Shown here: positions 8,685-18,382 of the stretch, in pieces
Numbering within the stretch: position 1 is the first letter of the stretch
Layout: every line of letters begins with the position of its first letter
Assembly: GCF_012958305.1 (NCBI RefSeq)
Contig: NZ_JABBYO010000005.1
Coordinates: 483,015 to 547,014, forward strand
Length of the DNA stretch: 64,000 nt
Reading direction: 5' to 3'
Origin: Tautonia rosea
GTDB taxonomy: Bacteria > Planctomycetota > Planctomycetia > Isosphaerales > Isosphaeraceae
Notes under the pieces: model-generated
What the model saw: the letters and a program-made list of their open reading frames with translations, nothing else
Database searches by the model: none
What the model was told of the DNA's origin: nothing
Translations under genes and position numbers: made by a program

Positions 8685-8713
8685 GGAGTCCCAAAATTCG
8701 TTTTGGACACTCC
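8685..8713. other. Hairpin with TTCG tetraloop
   Basis: GGAGT and CCAAAA pair with TTTTGG and ACTCC around a TTCG loop, with small internal bulges. A UUCG tetraloop usually indicates a stable RNA structure; it is preceded by T7 at 8678-8684. It could terminate or shield a leftward or rightward leader RNA. Confidence 0.4.
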
Positions 8714-8722
8714 GTGCTAAGA

Positions 8723-8740
8723 TTGAGATTCTACTCTCAA
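8723..8740. promoter_or_regulatory. TTGAGA/TCTCAA dyad
   Basis: TTGAGATTCTACTCTCAA is a perfect 6-bp-arm inverted repeat with a 6-bp spacer. It uses the same half-sites as the dyads at 3057, 27883 and 28045, but is one base longer in the centre (18 versus 17 bp). It lies 157 bp before the PEP-CTERM start and 249 bp before the DUF1559 start. Confidence 0.4.
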
Positions 8741-8896
8741 TGACACATGCCCCCTCAACGGAGGGTTATTAATAAAACGAGATTGCGAAGAAAACTTCTC
8801 TGGACAGAAGCAAGACGTTTTGAGAAGAACATCATCGCACCGATTTTTCGCCTCTGGCGAGAATCAATTGTGTTCCAGGTATCTCAGGAGCCAAGG

Positions 8897-9601
8897 ATGA
8901 GCACCCTGATGGAGAAGCGGTTGCGGAATGATTGCATCAGGACCGCGATGACGGTGTTGATGGCGAGCCTGTTTCTGGGAGAACAGGCCGAAGGAGCGGT
9001 GATTCGCTCACGGGTTGAGCAGCGGTTGGTGACCTACTCGACCAGCACCACGTTGGGAAACGCGGGGGAACCACCGGTTACGTTGCTTGAGTTCAATGGA
9101 GTCGGCAGCATCTCAACTCCCGAGGCACCAGGGGGCATGTTCTCCATGCCAGGAGTCTTTTCGCTTGGCACCTTTACGACCAAGGCGGTTCCTTCGGGAA
9201 TGAGTGTGTTGCTGGATCGTTTTCCCTTCTCGATCACCTTGAATCTGTTTGGAAATTCACCTGATCGTTCGGTCGTTTCCCAGATCGCGATCAACGGGAC
9301 TCTGGACGGTGTGCTGTCAACAGCACCGGGAACAGGTCTGATCGCATCCGTGTCGTCGGTTTCGCAAATTGGCACGCCGATTGGGACCCCGCCGTTCCGG
9401 GTCGAGGATTTGCAAATCCTCGCACCTCAATTCATCATGCCTGCCGGGTCGTCGCCGTCGATGAACACACCCATCTTTGGGTATGTCAACGCGCAGGTTC
9501 CCGAGCCGACCGCGTTGGCGACACTTGGGGTGGGCATCGCCGTGTGGCTGCTCCGTCGTAAGCAGCAGGCACGACGGGTCAGAATGGAGGTGACAGCCTG
9601 A
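8897..9601 (+). CDS. PEP-CTERM sorting-signal protein
   Basis: 234 residues from ATG 8897 (GGAG 6 nt upstream). An N-terminal signal (about residues 14-33) is followed by a Ser/Thr/Gly-rich extracytoplasmic domain of no recognised family. A C-terminal PEP-CTERM signal follows: VPEPTALATLGVGIAVWLL followed by RRKQQ (Pro-Glu-Pro, transmembrane helix, basic tail). Such proteins are processed by exosortase and are exported or anchored, typically in EPS/biofilm contexts. No exosortase gene is in the window. A good terminator follows at 9653. Confidence 0.82.
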   Translation: MSTLMEKRLRNDCIRTAMTVLMASLFLGEQAEGAVIRSRVEQRLVTYSTSTTLGNAGEPPVTLLEFNGVGSISTPEAPGGMFSMPGVFSLGTFTTKAVPSGMSVLLDRFPFSITLNLFGNSPDRSVVSQIAINGTLDGVLSTAPGTGLIASVSSVSQIGTPIGTPPFRVEDLQILAPQFIMPAGSSPSMNTPIFGYVNAQVPEPTALATLGVGIAVWLLRRKQQARRVRMEVTA

Positions 9602-9652
9602 CTGTCCAGTCAGGTGTGATTGCATTGATACGAAGGGTTCGTTGTCGATGTG

Positions 9653-9690
9653 AACGCCCGACCCTCAGTGGCAGGTTCGGGCGTTTCTTG
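9653..9690 (+). terminator. Rho-independent terminator after PEP-CTERM gene
   Basis: AACGCCCGA (9653-9661) pairs with TCGGGCGTT (9677-9685), followed by TTTCTT. The 15-nt loop is long but the stem is perfect. It lies 52 bp after the stop codon. Confidence 0.65.
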
Positions 9691-9730
9691 GTGGCGACCG
9701 GGCGAACCCCACGACACCCAATCAGATCGC

Positions 9731-11023
9731 TCAGGTAAAAAGCTTGCGAATCGGTCGACCGCCATCCGTGATGGGAACCGGACGGGGTCCACCGGACAGA
9801 ATGGTCTCGGGATTGATTCCAAGTGCCGCGTGAATGGTGGCATGAACGTCGGGGATGGAAACCGGGTGGTCGAGGATTGTCTTCGAGAGGTCGTCGGTGG
9901 AGCCGAAGGCGCCGTGATGACGTAATCCGCCACCGGCAAGAACGATCGAAAATGCAGCGCCTTGATGACCGCGTCCACCCCCGGCGTCGAAGCCGGCGGG
10001 ACGGCCGAACTCGCTGGCGACGACGATCAAGGTCGAGTCGAGCATCTGCTTGCGTTCGAGATCGAGGATCAAGGACGACAGTGCCGAATCGAGTTCTTGA
10101 ATCAAAAGGTGCTGCTTCAACTGACCTTCGTTATGGGTATCCCAGCCCGTTCCATTGAGAAAGCCGAGGTTGTGGGACACCTCGACGAACCGAACACCCG
10201 ATTCGACGAGCCGTCGGGCGAGCAAACAGCGCTGACCGAACTCACCGCCGTAGGATTCCCGGAGTTCGCTTGGTTCCCGATCGAGTTGGAACACCTCGGT
10301 AAATCGAGGTCCGGTATATTTCAAACTCTCGGCCACGGCGCGATCATACCTGGCCAGCGGTGCTTCGAGTTGGGAATTCTGACGAAGGACGCCGAGGAGC
10401 CGTTCTCGATGCCGCTGCCGATCGTCGGTGACGGTCTCAGGACGTTGGAAACCAGCCGGACCGGATCGGGTCTCGGTTAGGTAGACGTATCCGGCATCTG
10501 GCCCGAGAAAGCCAGGCCCTCGGCTGACGTTGGGAAAGCCGATCAGGACATAGGGGGGGACGCCCTCGTGGGAAGCTCCTCGCAGGTGGGCAACGACCGA
10601 GCCGATCGACGGGTACGTCAAGGTTCCGATCGTCGGGCGGCCGGTGTGCACGAGGTTGGTCGCGGCGGCGTGCTCGTCGATCATCTCATGATGGACCGTG
10701 CGGAGCGCCGTCACGCGGTCCATCACGCGGGCGGTTCGTTCGAGAAACCGACAAACGCGGACACCGGGCACGACGGTTGGAATCGACTCGTAGGCGGAGC
10801 CGGGGATGCGTTCCCTGGGATCACCAATCGCTTTCGGGTCAAAGGTGTCGATCTGGGCCATTCCCCCGGCAAGCCAGAGGAAAATGCAATGCTCGGCGGA
10901 TCCTCGGGGAGCGGTATCGAGTGTGGCTCGTGCCGAAGCTCCCGGCATGATCGCGGCGGAGATCGCCCCGGCAGAAGAGACAAGGAATGATCGGCGGTCG
11001 AGCGCCGGGAGGGTCGAAGGCAT
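9731..11023 (-). CDS. DUF1501 family exported protein
   Basis: 430 residues from ATG 11023; the frame is open to 11125 but the DRRSFLVSSAGAISAAIMPG Tat-like signal fixes the start near 11023. The body has CIFLWLAGGMAQIDTFDPK, the GxVVAHLRG region, [28 protein letters not shown] and the SEFGRP and GHQGAAF motifs of DUF1501, an alkaline-phosphatase-like fold. It lies 32 bp downstream of a DUF1549/1553/cytochrome-type gene on the same strand, forming the common planctomycete pair. The substrate and reaction are not established. Confidence 0.92.
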   Translation of the reverse strand: MPSTLPALDRRSFLVSSAGAISAAIMPGASARATLDTAPRGSAEHCIFLWLAGGMAQIDTFDPKAIGDPRERIPGSAYESIPTVVPGVRVCRFLERTARVMDRVTALRTVHHEMIDEHAAATNLVHTGRPTIGTLTYPSIGSVVAHLRGASHEGVPPYVLIGFPNVSRGPGFLGPDAGYVYLTETRSGPAGFQRPETVTDDRQRHRERLLGVLRQNSQLEAPLARYDRAVAESLKYTGPRFTEVFQLDREPSELRESYGGEFGQRCLLARRLVESGVRFVEVSHNLGFLNGTGWDTHNEGQLKQHLLIQELDSALSSLILDLERKQMLDSTLIVVASEFGRPAGFDAGGGRGHQGAAFSIVLAGGGLRHHGAFGSTDDLSKTILDHPVSIPDVHATIHAALGINPETILSGGPRPVPITDGGRPIRKLFT

Positions 11024-11055
11024 GGGGAGGGAATCTCCTCGGTCAAAGCAACCGA

Positions 11056-14046
11056 TCAGGGCATGAACAAAAATTCGGGAGCGTTGATCAGGGACCAAAG
11101 GACATCTTCGAGCCGACGGCGCCAATCGGGGTCGAGTCGATTTGAGGGAGGGTCACCGCTGCGGGCCTCGGCTTCCCGCTGTCGCTGGATGGTGTCGGCC
11201 TCCTCGGTGAGATGGTTGGACCAGGAGACGTAGCGGGGGGGAGTGGGAGTCCGGACCGAGGCTCGGCTTGGAGTGGGCCGAGGTTGGACAACGCGAGTGT
11301 CATAGTTGGGGGTCAAGTAAGAGACAAATTCCTCTCGCTCCTCGGTTGAGGGGAGTCGGGTGAAGACGCGGAGAAAAAGTCGATCAACGAGCGTAGTGAC
11401 CGGTTGATCTTCGAGTGCAAGGGCGGTGATGCCGTGGTCGTCTGAGAGCCGAGTCAGCCAGACTCCCGCGGTGCCGTTCGCGAGGATCGCCGGTTGCAGG
11501 ACATTTGGCGAGGAGTCTCGGACGGTCAGCGGAGACTGTCGGGTTGGTCGCCAGCCGAACGCCTGAAGGAGATCGACAACCGCCTGGACGCGAGGCAAAG
11601 TCAGGCTCGGCCGATCCCGTTCGTTCGAGGTCGAGGCGAATTGCCAGGCCCGTTTGGGAACGCCGAGGCTAATGGAACTGACGATCGGCCGACCACCATC
11701 AACATCGAGGTTGATCTCCTCCGTCTTGAGCGGCTTGCCCGTGGCGAGAAACAAGGAATCGACAATCTGTTCGGCCGAGAGCCGACGCCGTGAAGCGCTC
11801 GCAAAGGTCGGGTCAGGTTGCAGGAGGTCGGGATCGGCAGCTCGTTGATAGGCGTGAGACTGAAGGATCAATCGAATCGGATGTTTCAGGTCGTACCCAC
11901 CTCGGACGAGTTCCCGAGCGAGGTAATCGAGCAATTCGGGGTGGGACACCTCGGCCTTTTCCCAATCGTCGACGGGATCAACGAGCCCTCTGCCCATCAG
12001 TCGGGCCCAGATCCGGTTGACGATGACCTGGGCAAAACGCTCATTTTCAGGGGTGGTGATGAGTGCGGCGAGGCGATCGCGAGGCCTTGCGTCGCTCGGC
12101 AGCCAGGATGGTGACATGTCCGCCGCAATCAGTCTGGGGAACGGCCAGGCGGGGGTGACCTCGGCGCCGGGCTCCAACGTAACCTCGATCAATGGCGGTC
12201 GCCCCAGGGCGTGGAGGGCATCGTTCGGGACACTGCTGGTGCGGGGGACAGTGATCGGTTCCTCGGCGAGCATGGCGGCAAGGGAAAACAGTTGTTCCTG
12301 TGTCCATTCATGAGCCGGGGCGTCGTGGCAGCGAGCGCAGGTCATGTTGATCCCGAGAAAGGCAGAACCAAGGATGATCCCTTTCTCGGCCATTGGAACA
12401 TCGTTTTCCGAGGCCATCCCGAAGCCGGCGGGTCCGCCGTCGCGAAGGCTCCCCCCCATTCGAATCAGTTCGGTGACGAACTGATCGACTGGACGATTGT
12501 CACGCATAGCCTCAACGATCCACCACCGAAAGGGACCGGTGTTGTTGAGCGTCGGGTTCAGGATATTTGGATTCTCGGCGAGGACGTCTTGCCAGTAGGC
12601 GACCCAGTGATCGGCCCATCGGGGGTCGTCGAGCAGGCGGTCGATGGCCAGGGAACGCCGAGTGCTGGGTGGATCGTCAAGAAAGCGGGAGATTTCGTCC
12701 TCGGTCGGAATCAGGCCGACGGTGTCGAGCGTCAGGCGACGGAGAAAGGCGAGGTCGTCGGCGGGTGGAGTAAACGGTTTCGGGGCTGATCGTGAGGCCC
12801 AGGAGGCTCCCTCGTGAATCCAGGTTCGAAGAAGGTCGATCTCGGTCTCGCCGAGTGGAGGCCCGGTCGGTGGCATGCGATCGAGATCGTCGGCGCTGGA
12901 GATGCGGAGGATTAGTTCGCTCTCGTCAGGATCACTGGGAACGACGGCCGGGAAGGTGGAGTCGCCTCCTGCCAGGGCTCCCGCTTCGGTGTCGAGCCGG
13001 AGGCCGCCACGAACGGTTTGCCCCTGGTGACACGAGAAACACCGGGCAGCGAGGATCGGTTGGACCTCGGTCGGGAAGTCAATGGTGCCGGTGTTTGAAG
13101 CGAGGGCTGACGAGGCCAGATGAGTCACGGCGAGGAAGTGGTCGATCGGGTTCGACGCGGGGTAGCCGGGTGGGCAATCGGGGATGGTGGGCTCGGGCGT
13201 GGACTCAAGCCACCTTCGGGCATGGTCGCGGCGCGCGTTCCACTCGTGAGCGTGATTCCGGAAAGCCATCGCCCGGTGTTCCGCGTCGAGCAGGGTGAGT
13301 CGAGCTTCCTCTGCCTCGACGAAGGTGGCCCAACTCTCGTCGGTGTACGGGATCGCAAGCTCGGGATCGGGTGAGAGTACCTGGAACGACTGCGAACCCT
13401 CGGGAGACCAGGCCACGACGGTCTCTCCCGGTTCGAGTCGCAGCGGATTGGATCCTCGACGGCCGCCGATGATCGATTCAAGAAGGACGCGATGCGCTCC
13501 GCCAACGGTTTCGATCGTCGTCCAGTTCTCGCGGTTCCCGGGAGGAGCAAAGCGGAAATCGGGGCTGAGGTTGAGGAAATCGTGAGGAATCGGCGAATGG
13601 CCATCGGTGATGGGAGGCGGAAACGGAGTCGTCAACAGCACCTTGCCATCGATCGAAAGGCGAGACGCTCCCCGAGCCCGGAGCAAGATGCGGTGGCGTC
13701 CTGCCGGCAAGGTAACGACGGCAGTCGCCCGGATCAGGAGGGGATTGGCACGGTCGGCTCGAATTCCGGTCTCGACGTACCGATGGGGCAGTCGGAAGAT
13801 GCCAAAGGCAGGGACCTCGTACTGCTCCGAGGGATCGGGATGACCGGAAGGCCATTCACGGGTTTCAGGAATCCCCTCCTCGCATAACTCGACCCTCACG
13901 AGATCCAGGGGTTTCCTAGCGACACCAGCGAGAAGGGTATTCGGATCGTCTCCCAGGGCTGCATTGAAGCCAACGATCCCCAGGGCGATGCCGCCTATCA
14001 TCAGCGGGAGCAGGACGTGTCGCCCGAATCGCAAGGGTTTTCTCAT
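11056..14046 (-). CDS. DUF1549/DUF1553 protein with PSCyt1-like CxxCH domain
   Basis: 996 residues from ATG 14046 (GGGA upstream); the frame is open to 14097. An N-terminal signal/anchor (about 10-33) is followed by a PA14-like beta region (roughly 40-240). A planctomycete cytochrome-type domain comes next, with CFSCHQG near residue 338 and MPP about 60 residues later. DUF1549 (FLRRLTLDTVGLIPTEDEI, then MTCARCHDAPAHEW) and DUF1553 (NRIWARLMGRGLVDPVDDW, SHPELLDYLARE) follow. A CxxCH suggests heme c attachment, but the partner redox chain is unknown. Operon partner: DUF1501 gene 32 bp downstream. Confidence 0.93.
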   Translation of the reverse strand: MRKPLRFGRHVLLPLMIGGIALGIVGFNAALGDDPNTLLAGVARKPLDLVRVELCEEGIPETREWPSGHPDPSEQYEVPAFGIFRLPHRYVETGIRADRANPLLIRATAVVTLPAGRHRILLRARGASRLSIDGKVLLTTPFPPPITDGHSPIPHDFLNLSPDFRFAPPGNRENWTTIETVGGAHRVLLESIIGGRRGSNPLRLEPGETVVAWSPEGSQSFQVLSPDPELAIPYTDESWATFVEAEEARLTLLDAEHRAMAFRNHAHEWNARRDHARRWLESTPEPTIPDCPPGYPASNPIDHFLAVTHLASSALASNTGTIDFPTEVQPILAARCFSCHQGQTVRGGLRLDTEAGALAGGDSTFPAVVPSDPDESELILRISSADDLDRMPPTGPPLGETEIDLLRTWIHEGASWASRSAPKPFTPPADDLAFLRRLTLDTVGLIPTEDEISRFLDDPPSTRRSLAIDRLLDDPRWADHWVAYWQDVLAENPNILNPTLNNTGPFRWWIVEAMRDNRPVDQFVTELIRMGGSLRDGGPAGFGMASENDVPMAEKGIILGSAFLGINMTCARCHDAPAHEWTQEQLFSLAAMLAEEPITVPRTSSVPNDALHALGRPPLIEVTLEPGAEVTPAWPFPRLIAADMSPSWLPSDARPRDRLAALITTPENERFAQVIVNRIWARLMGRGLVDPVDDWEKAEVSHPELLDYLARELVRGGYDLKHPIRLILQSHAYQRAADPDLLQPDPTFASASRRRLSAEQIVDSLFLATGKPLKTEEINLDVDGGRPIVSSISLGVPKRAWQFASTSNERDRPSLTLPRVQAVVDLLQAFGWRPTRQSPLTVRDSSPNVLQPAILANGTAGVWLTRLSDDHGITALALEDQPVTTLVDRLFLRVFTRLPSTEEREEFVSYLTPNYDTRVVQPRPTPSRASVRTPTPPRYVSWSNHLTEEADTIQRQREAEARSGDPPSNRLDPDWRRRLEDVLWSLINAPEFLFMP

Positions 14047-14158
14047 CCGATCGATTCCCAGGGAGGGCGTTGGGCCGGAACAGAGGGGGATTCGCACCGT
14101 ATAGGGTACTCGAGCGATCGCCCACAGTCACCCAAAGGGTCCTTGAGCGCCGAAACCC

Positions 14159-16774
14159 TCAAAGCCTTGCCCAGTTGATCAAGCGAGCCCGCGTGACGAC
14201 CGTGATCGAGCTGAGCGACATGGCCAACGCCGCGAACATGGGTCCATACGTGCCGAACAGGCCGAAGGCCGCGACCGGAATGCCGACGGCGTTGTAAAAA
14301 AAGGCCCAGAACAAATTCTGGCGGATCGCCCGCAACGTGGCCCTTCCCAACGCCAGGGCTCGTGGAACACCCCGCAAATCGCCGGTCGCGATGACGACAT
14401 CGGCCGCAGCCTTGGCAACATCGGTTCCGGAACCGAGCGCGATCCCCACATCAGCCGCAGCGAGGGCGGGGGCGTCGTTGATGCCGTCGCCGACCATTGC
14501 CACGCGACGCTCGCGAGTGCTCGCGTTCCCACCATCCCCGGGCTGCTCAAGACGAAGGGACGCGACTCGGTCGGCCTTTTGATCAGGAAGCACTCGTGCA
14601 AAAACATGATCATGTTCAATGCCGACTTCCTCGGCCACGGCTTTGGCTGTAGCAGAGTGATCGCCGGTCAGGAGGTACACCTCGGCTCCCTGGTCGCGAA
14701 GTGCGGCGATCGCCTCCCGAGCGTAAGGTTTGGGAGCATCAGTCAAGGTAATCGAGCCGGCATAAGTTCCATCCACGGCAACGAGAACGATGATTCGACC
14801 CTGACTCAAGTCACCCTGCTCTGGTACGGAGACGCCTTCCTGATCGAGAAACGCCGGCGACCCGACGAGCACGCGAGCGCCATTCACCGTGGCCGCAACG
14901 CCTCCTCCTCGAACAGCCCGAAACTGCTCGACCCTGGCGGATCCGGCATACTCGGCGAGTGCGTGGGCAAGCGGATGCTCGCTGCCTCGTTCGGCGGCAC
15001 CGGCGATCTGGAGCAAACGGTCGCGCTGCCAGCCAGGTTGTGGGATGACCTCGGCGAGAGTCGGCTTCCCCTCGGTCACCGTGCCGGTCTTATCGAGCAC
15101 GACGGCCCGGATCCGGTCCATCCGTTCGAAGGCCGAGGCATCGCGCACAAGCAAGCCCTCGCGGGCCCCCCTGCCCGTTGCCACCGCTACCGCCACGGGC
15201 GTGGCCAGCCCCAGGGCACAAGGGCAGGCGATGATCAGGACCGCCGCGGCGTTGAGGATACCAAATCGCCAGTCGTTGCCGATCGTTCCCCAGCCGAGAA
15301 GTGTCAGGACAGCAATGGTGAGTACAACTGGCACGAAGACCGAGGAGATCCGGTCGGCCAGGCGCTGAACCCCGGCCTTCGAGCCCTGAGCCTCTCGGAC
15401 AAGAGTGACGATCTGTTCCAGGACACTGTCCTTACCCAGCCGAGTGGCCCGGACGAGGATCGTGCCCTCGGCATTGCGTGAGGCCCCCGCCACCCGGTCG
15501 CCGGGGGACTTGGAGACGGGCATCGACTCGCCGGTGAGCATTGACTCGTCGACATCCGAAGCTCCCTCGATCACTTCGCCATCGACCGGGATCGACTCGC
15601 CAGGACGGACGCGGACGATGTCTCCGAGCGAGACCTGGGAGAGCGGCACGTCGTCCTCGCGTCCACCCTCGCGGACGATCCGGGCAGTTTTGGGGGCGAG
15701 GTCGAGCAAGCGCTCGATGGCCTGCCCGGCGGCCCCTTTCGAACGCGCTTCCAGGAACGAGCCGAGGGTGATGAGCGTAAGGATGATCCCGGAGTCCATA
15801 AAGAAATGTGCCTGCATGTGATCACCAATGAGAAGGTGATACAGGCTGTAGATGAAGGCCGTCGAGGTCCCCAGAGCGATCAGGGTATCCATGTTGGTCG
15901 AACCGTGCCGAAGCCGGTCGATGGCGCCTCGGATGTAGGGCCCTCCCAGAAACACCTGAAGAATCGTCGCCGGCACGAGCATGGCCCAGCCGATCCAGAG
16001 GGCATGTTGCCAGGCCCCGCCGATGAGCATCGGACCCAAACCGAGGATGATCAACGGGGTTACGAAGACGATGCCCACAACCAATCGGCGACGCCAGGAG
16101 GCGATCCGGTCCTTCCGCTCCCGGCGCATGGCGGCGGCGGCCTGAGTCGGGTCGGCGCGACGGTCAATCGGACGGGCCACGTAACCGGCCTCGGAGACGG
16201 CTCGTTCGAGCGATCGAAGGTCGAACTCGGCGGGGTCGATGCGGATCGAGGCTCGCTCGGTGGCCAGGTTCACCCGAGCCTCGCTCACTCCGGGAACCCT
16301 GGACAGGGCGTTCTCCACGCGACCCACGCAACTGGCGCAATGCATGCCTGAGATGGCCAGCTCCTGGTTTGAGCCGGTCGAGGCCGGCTCCGTCGCTCGG
16401 GCTCCCCGACCCTGGGGCACGATTCCGATCGAGACGAGCGGCTGATCCAACTGTCGAGGAGATGGTTTGTCAGGGTCAAGATTGTCGTCACCGGCGTCCT
16501 GATCGCTGGTCTCGGCGTCCTCAACCGGCTGATCGGAACCTGAAGGCGATTCGATCTCGGCCGAGTAACCCGCTCTGGCAACGGCCGATTGTAAACCCTC
16601 ATGATCGACCCATCCCGGCATCACACGGACCTGGGCCGTCCCCGAGTTCAGATGAACCTGGGCCGATCGCACGCCCGGAACTGCTTCGATGGTCGTTCGA
16701 ACGGTCCGGACGCAGTGATCACAGGTCATGCCCGTGATCGTCATGCGTAAGGTCGTCCCATCGGGTTCGGTCAT
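14159..16774 (-). CDS. copA: Copper-translocating P1B-type ATPase
   Basis: 871 residues. It has two N-terminal heavy-metal-binding domains with GMTCDHC (Cys 17/20) and GMHCASC (Cys 146/149), separated by an acidic linker. The membrane CPC motif is at 517-519, the TGES actuator loop at 414-417, the phosphorylated Asp 561 is in [13 protein letters not shown] is at 598-601, and a [16 protein letters not shown] hinge is present. CPC plus CxxC domains mark a Cu(+) exporter. Energy comes from ATP and the direction is out of the cytoplasm. No copper regulator or chaperone gene is adjacent; a GAGAC/GTCTC palindrome lies ~200 bp upstream. Confidence 0.95.
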   Translation of the reverse strand: MTEPDGTTLRMTITGMTCDHCVRTVRTTIEAVPGVRSAQVHLNSGTAQVRVMPGWVDHEGLQSAVARAGYSAEIESPSGSDQPVEDAETSDQDAGDDNLDPDKPSPRQLDQPLVSIGIVPQGRGARATEPASTGSNQELAISGMHCASCVGRVENALSRVPGVSEARVNLATERASIRIDPAEFDLRSLERAVSEAGYVARPIDRRADPTQAAAAMRRERKDRIASWRRRLVVGIVFVTPLIILGLGPMLIGGAWQHALWIGWAMLVPATILQVFLGGPYIRGAIDRLRHGSTNMDTLIALGTSTAFIYSLYHLLIGDHMQAHFFMDSGIILTLITLGSFLEARSKGAAGQAIERLLDLAPKTARIVREGGREDDVPLSQVSLGDIVRVRPGESIPVDGEVIEGASDVDESMLTGESMPVSKSPGDRVAGASRNAEGTILVRATRLGKDSVLEQIVTLVREAQGSKAGVQRLADRISSVFVPVVLTIAVLTLLGWGTIGNDWRFGILNAAAVLIIACPCALGLATPVAVAVATGRGAREGLLVRDASAFERMDRIRAVVLDKTGTVTEGKPTLAEVIPQPGWQRDRLLQIAGAAERGSEHPLAHALAEYAGSARVEQFRAVRGGGVAATVNGARVLVGSPAFLDQEGVSVPEQGDLSQGRIIVLVAVDGTYAGSITLTDAPKPYAREAIAALRDQGAEVYLLTGDHSATAKAVAEEVGIEHDHVFARVLPDQKADRVASLRLEQPGDGGNASTRERRVAMVGDGINDAPALAAADVGIALGSGTDVAKAAADVVIATGDLRGVPRALALGRATLRAIRQNLFWAFFYNAVGIPVAAFGLFGTYGPMFAALAMSLSSITVVTRARLINWARL

Positions 16775-17416
16775 GACTCCTCCAAGGATTCTTGGCCCGA
16801 GTGCGCTCCCCTGTCCTCCTCCATGCTGATCGGTCTTGAAGGGAAAAGCACTCTGTGAGGTTCGGGGCCTGGACGCATGACTCAGATTTGCGGTTTCGCC
16901 AAGGGGGTCTGAGGTCGGTTCTCACAACCCTCTTGCCTTCATAATCCAAACACGAGTGACGAGGTTGACTCCGAGACAGTCTCGTAATCAAGGCGATGCA
17001 ACATCAGGACCCAAACCCGTCTCCTGGCTCAATGACGGATTGAGCTAAGCCCGGGAGATCAAGGCAATCTGCATCGTGGGTTCGACCGAATTGCTGGACG
17101 ATCCGATCAACGTGGGGGGGAGGCTCGGGTCTCGGTGGTTGACCAACCACTCCAACACTTGCCCTCCTTATTATTGCGGATACTCGGGACGCTGAACCAG
17201 CGTTGATCGGAAAAACGGCATGAACGATTCGCACGGCCACCTTGCGCGGCATTGACCCGTTGGAACTCGGCTCGCGATAATACCCATCCCTCGACCCACG
17301 ACGGTTCAATCCTTCCTGTGCTCCGGCGGATCGATGACCTGTGTTATGCATCCGCCGCCCTGGCCCCCTTTGTGATCGGCATTGCCTGCCGTTTCCGTAA
17401 CGAGGACCAACGGTTG
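16775..17416. other. 642-bp intergenic region between copA and ribF
   Basis: I see no convincing gene. The region holds a perfect 6-1-6 palindrome (16972-16984), a dyad at 17135-17150, and on the minus strand an AAGGAGG followed by GTG/TTG opening a 37-codon ORF (17158 down to 17045). The longer frame at 17004-17351 on the minus strand lacks protein-like composition. Promoters for copA (leftward) and ribF (rightward) should lie here. Confidence 0.4.
16972..16984. promoter_or_regulatory. Perfect CGAGAC-A-GTCTCG palindrome upstream of copA
   Basis: A 13-bp perfect palindrome, 198 bp before the copA start. Half-sites GAGAC/GTCTC resemble those of the TTGAGACT dyads, but the spacing is two bases shorter, so it may belong to another regulator. 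Confidence 0.3.
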
Positions 17417-18358
17417 GTGATCACCCTTGAGAATTTGCAGCCCGTCCCTGATGCCCTGCGTCGATCAGTGCTCTCAATCGGGAATTTTGACGGCGTTCAT
17501 CGCGGCCATGCCGATCTGATCGGCAGACTGCGGTTGATGGCCGATGCGCTGAAGGCCCCGGCCATCGCGATCACCTTCGACCCGCACCCAATCGCCGTGC
17601 TTCGCCCCGATCAGGCCCCTGCACCGCTGAGCTGGACCGATCGCAAAGCGGCGTTGCTGAAACAGATCGGGGTCGATGCAGTCGCTATCTTCAAGACTGG
17701 CCCCTGGTTGCTCGGACTCACGGCCCGAGCGTTCTTCGAACGGGTCATCCTGGATCAATTCGACGCTGCCGGGCTGGTCGAGGGTCCGACGTTCGGCTTC
17801 GGACGGGATCGCGTGGGAACGGTCGAGACGCTTGATGACTGGTGCGCCGAGGCGGGCCTCCGGTTCGAGATCGCGGCTCCGTCGGAGCAGGACGGGAGGA
17901 TTGTATCCTCAACTCGCATCCGTCACGCCTTGCTCGACGGCCTCGCCCACGAGGCTGCCGGGTTGCTCGGCCGTCCTCATCGCCTCCGGGGAACAGTCGT
18001 TCGGGGAGAGGGTCGAGGGCGCACCATCGGCTTTCCGACGGCGAACCTGGGCGGGATCGACACGCTCATCCCAGCCGATGGCGTGTACGCGACCCTGGCC
18101 TATCTTGACGGCAGCCCCGAGCCAATCCCCTCGGCCACGCACATCGGCCCCAATGCGACGTTCGGCGCGGAGATGAGAACGGTTGAGGCGCACTTGCTCG
18201 ATTTTGAGGCGAACCTTTACGGCCGTCGGATCGAGCTCGACCTGCTCGCCCGCCTCCGCCCGTCGCAGGCCTTCCACGGGCTTGAGGCGCTGCTGGCCCA
18301 GATGGAATGCGATGTGGCTGAGGCCCGCAAGGTGATCGCCGGGCATCGGCTCCTTTGA
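17417..18358 (+). CDS. ribF: Bifunctional riboflavin kinase / FAD synthetase
   Basis: 313 residues from GTG 17417; TTG 17414 is equally possible (GAGG at 17402-17405), and upstream in-frame residues are not family-like. The N-terminal FAD synthetase (nucleotidyltransferase) domain shows SIGNFDGVHRGH and ITFDPHP. The middle has the SSTRIR motif. The C-terminal riboflavin kinase domain has RGEGRGRTIGFPTANL and YGRRIELDLLARLRP. It converts riboflavin to FMN and then FAD in the cytoplasm. Length matches the family. It is convergent with the glycosyltransferase gene with only 24 bp between stops. Confidence 0.95.
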   Translation: MITLENLQPVPDALRRSVLSIGNFDGVHRGHADLIGRLRLMADALKAPAIAITFDPHPIAVLRPDQAPAPLSWTDRKAALLKQIGVDAVAIFKTGPWLLGLTARAFFERVILDQFDAAGLVEGPTFGFGRDRVGTVETLDDWCAEAGLRFEIAAPSEQDGRIVSSTRIRHALLDGLAHEAAGLLGRPHRLRGTVVRGEGRGRTIGFPTANLGGIDTLIPADGVYATLAYLDGSPEPIPSATHIGPNATFGAEMRTVEAHLLDFEANLYGRRIELDLLARLRPSQAFHGLEALLAQMECDVAEARKVIAGHRLL

Positions 18359-18382
18359 GCGAGGATTCGGACATTGATCCGA

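Larger units (their letters stand above)
8475..8896. other. 422-bp divergent intergenic region with three dyads
   Basis: The gap between the DUF1559 gene (leftward) and the PEP-CTERM gene (rightward) holds no gene I can support. It contains a perfect 7-1-7 palindrome (8654-8668), a UUCG-loop hairpin (8685-8713) and a TTGAGA/TCTCAA dyad (8723-8740), followed by an A/T-rich stretch around 8765-8880. It is presumably the promoter region of both genes. Confidence 0.5.

Noticed and set aside
9731..14046. Idea that the DUF1501/DUF1549 pair is a phage-defence or toxin system
   Set aside because: Domains, signal peptides and repeated occurrence in the window match the common planctomycete envelope gene pair; no defence-type effector is present.
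17071..17095. GGGTTCGACC resembling a tRNA T-loop
   Set aside because: No cloverleaf can be drawn from the flanking sequence.
17004..17351. 115-codon minus-strand frame upstream of copA
   Set aside because: No domain, mixed composition and a better-supported SD lies in a different frame inside it.
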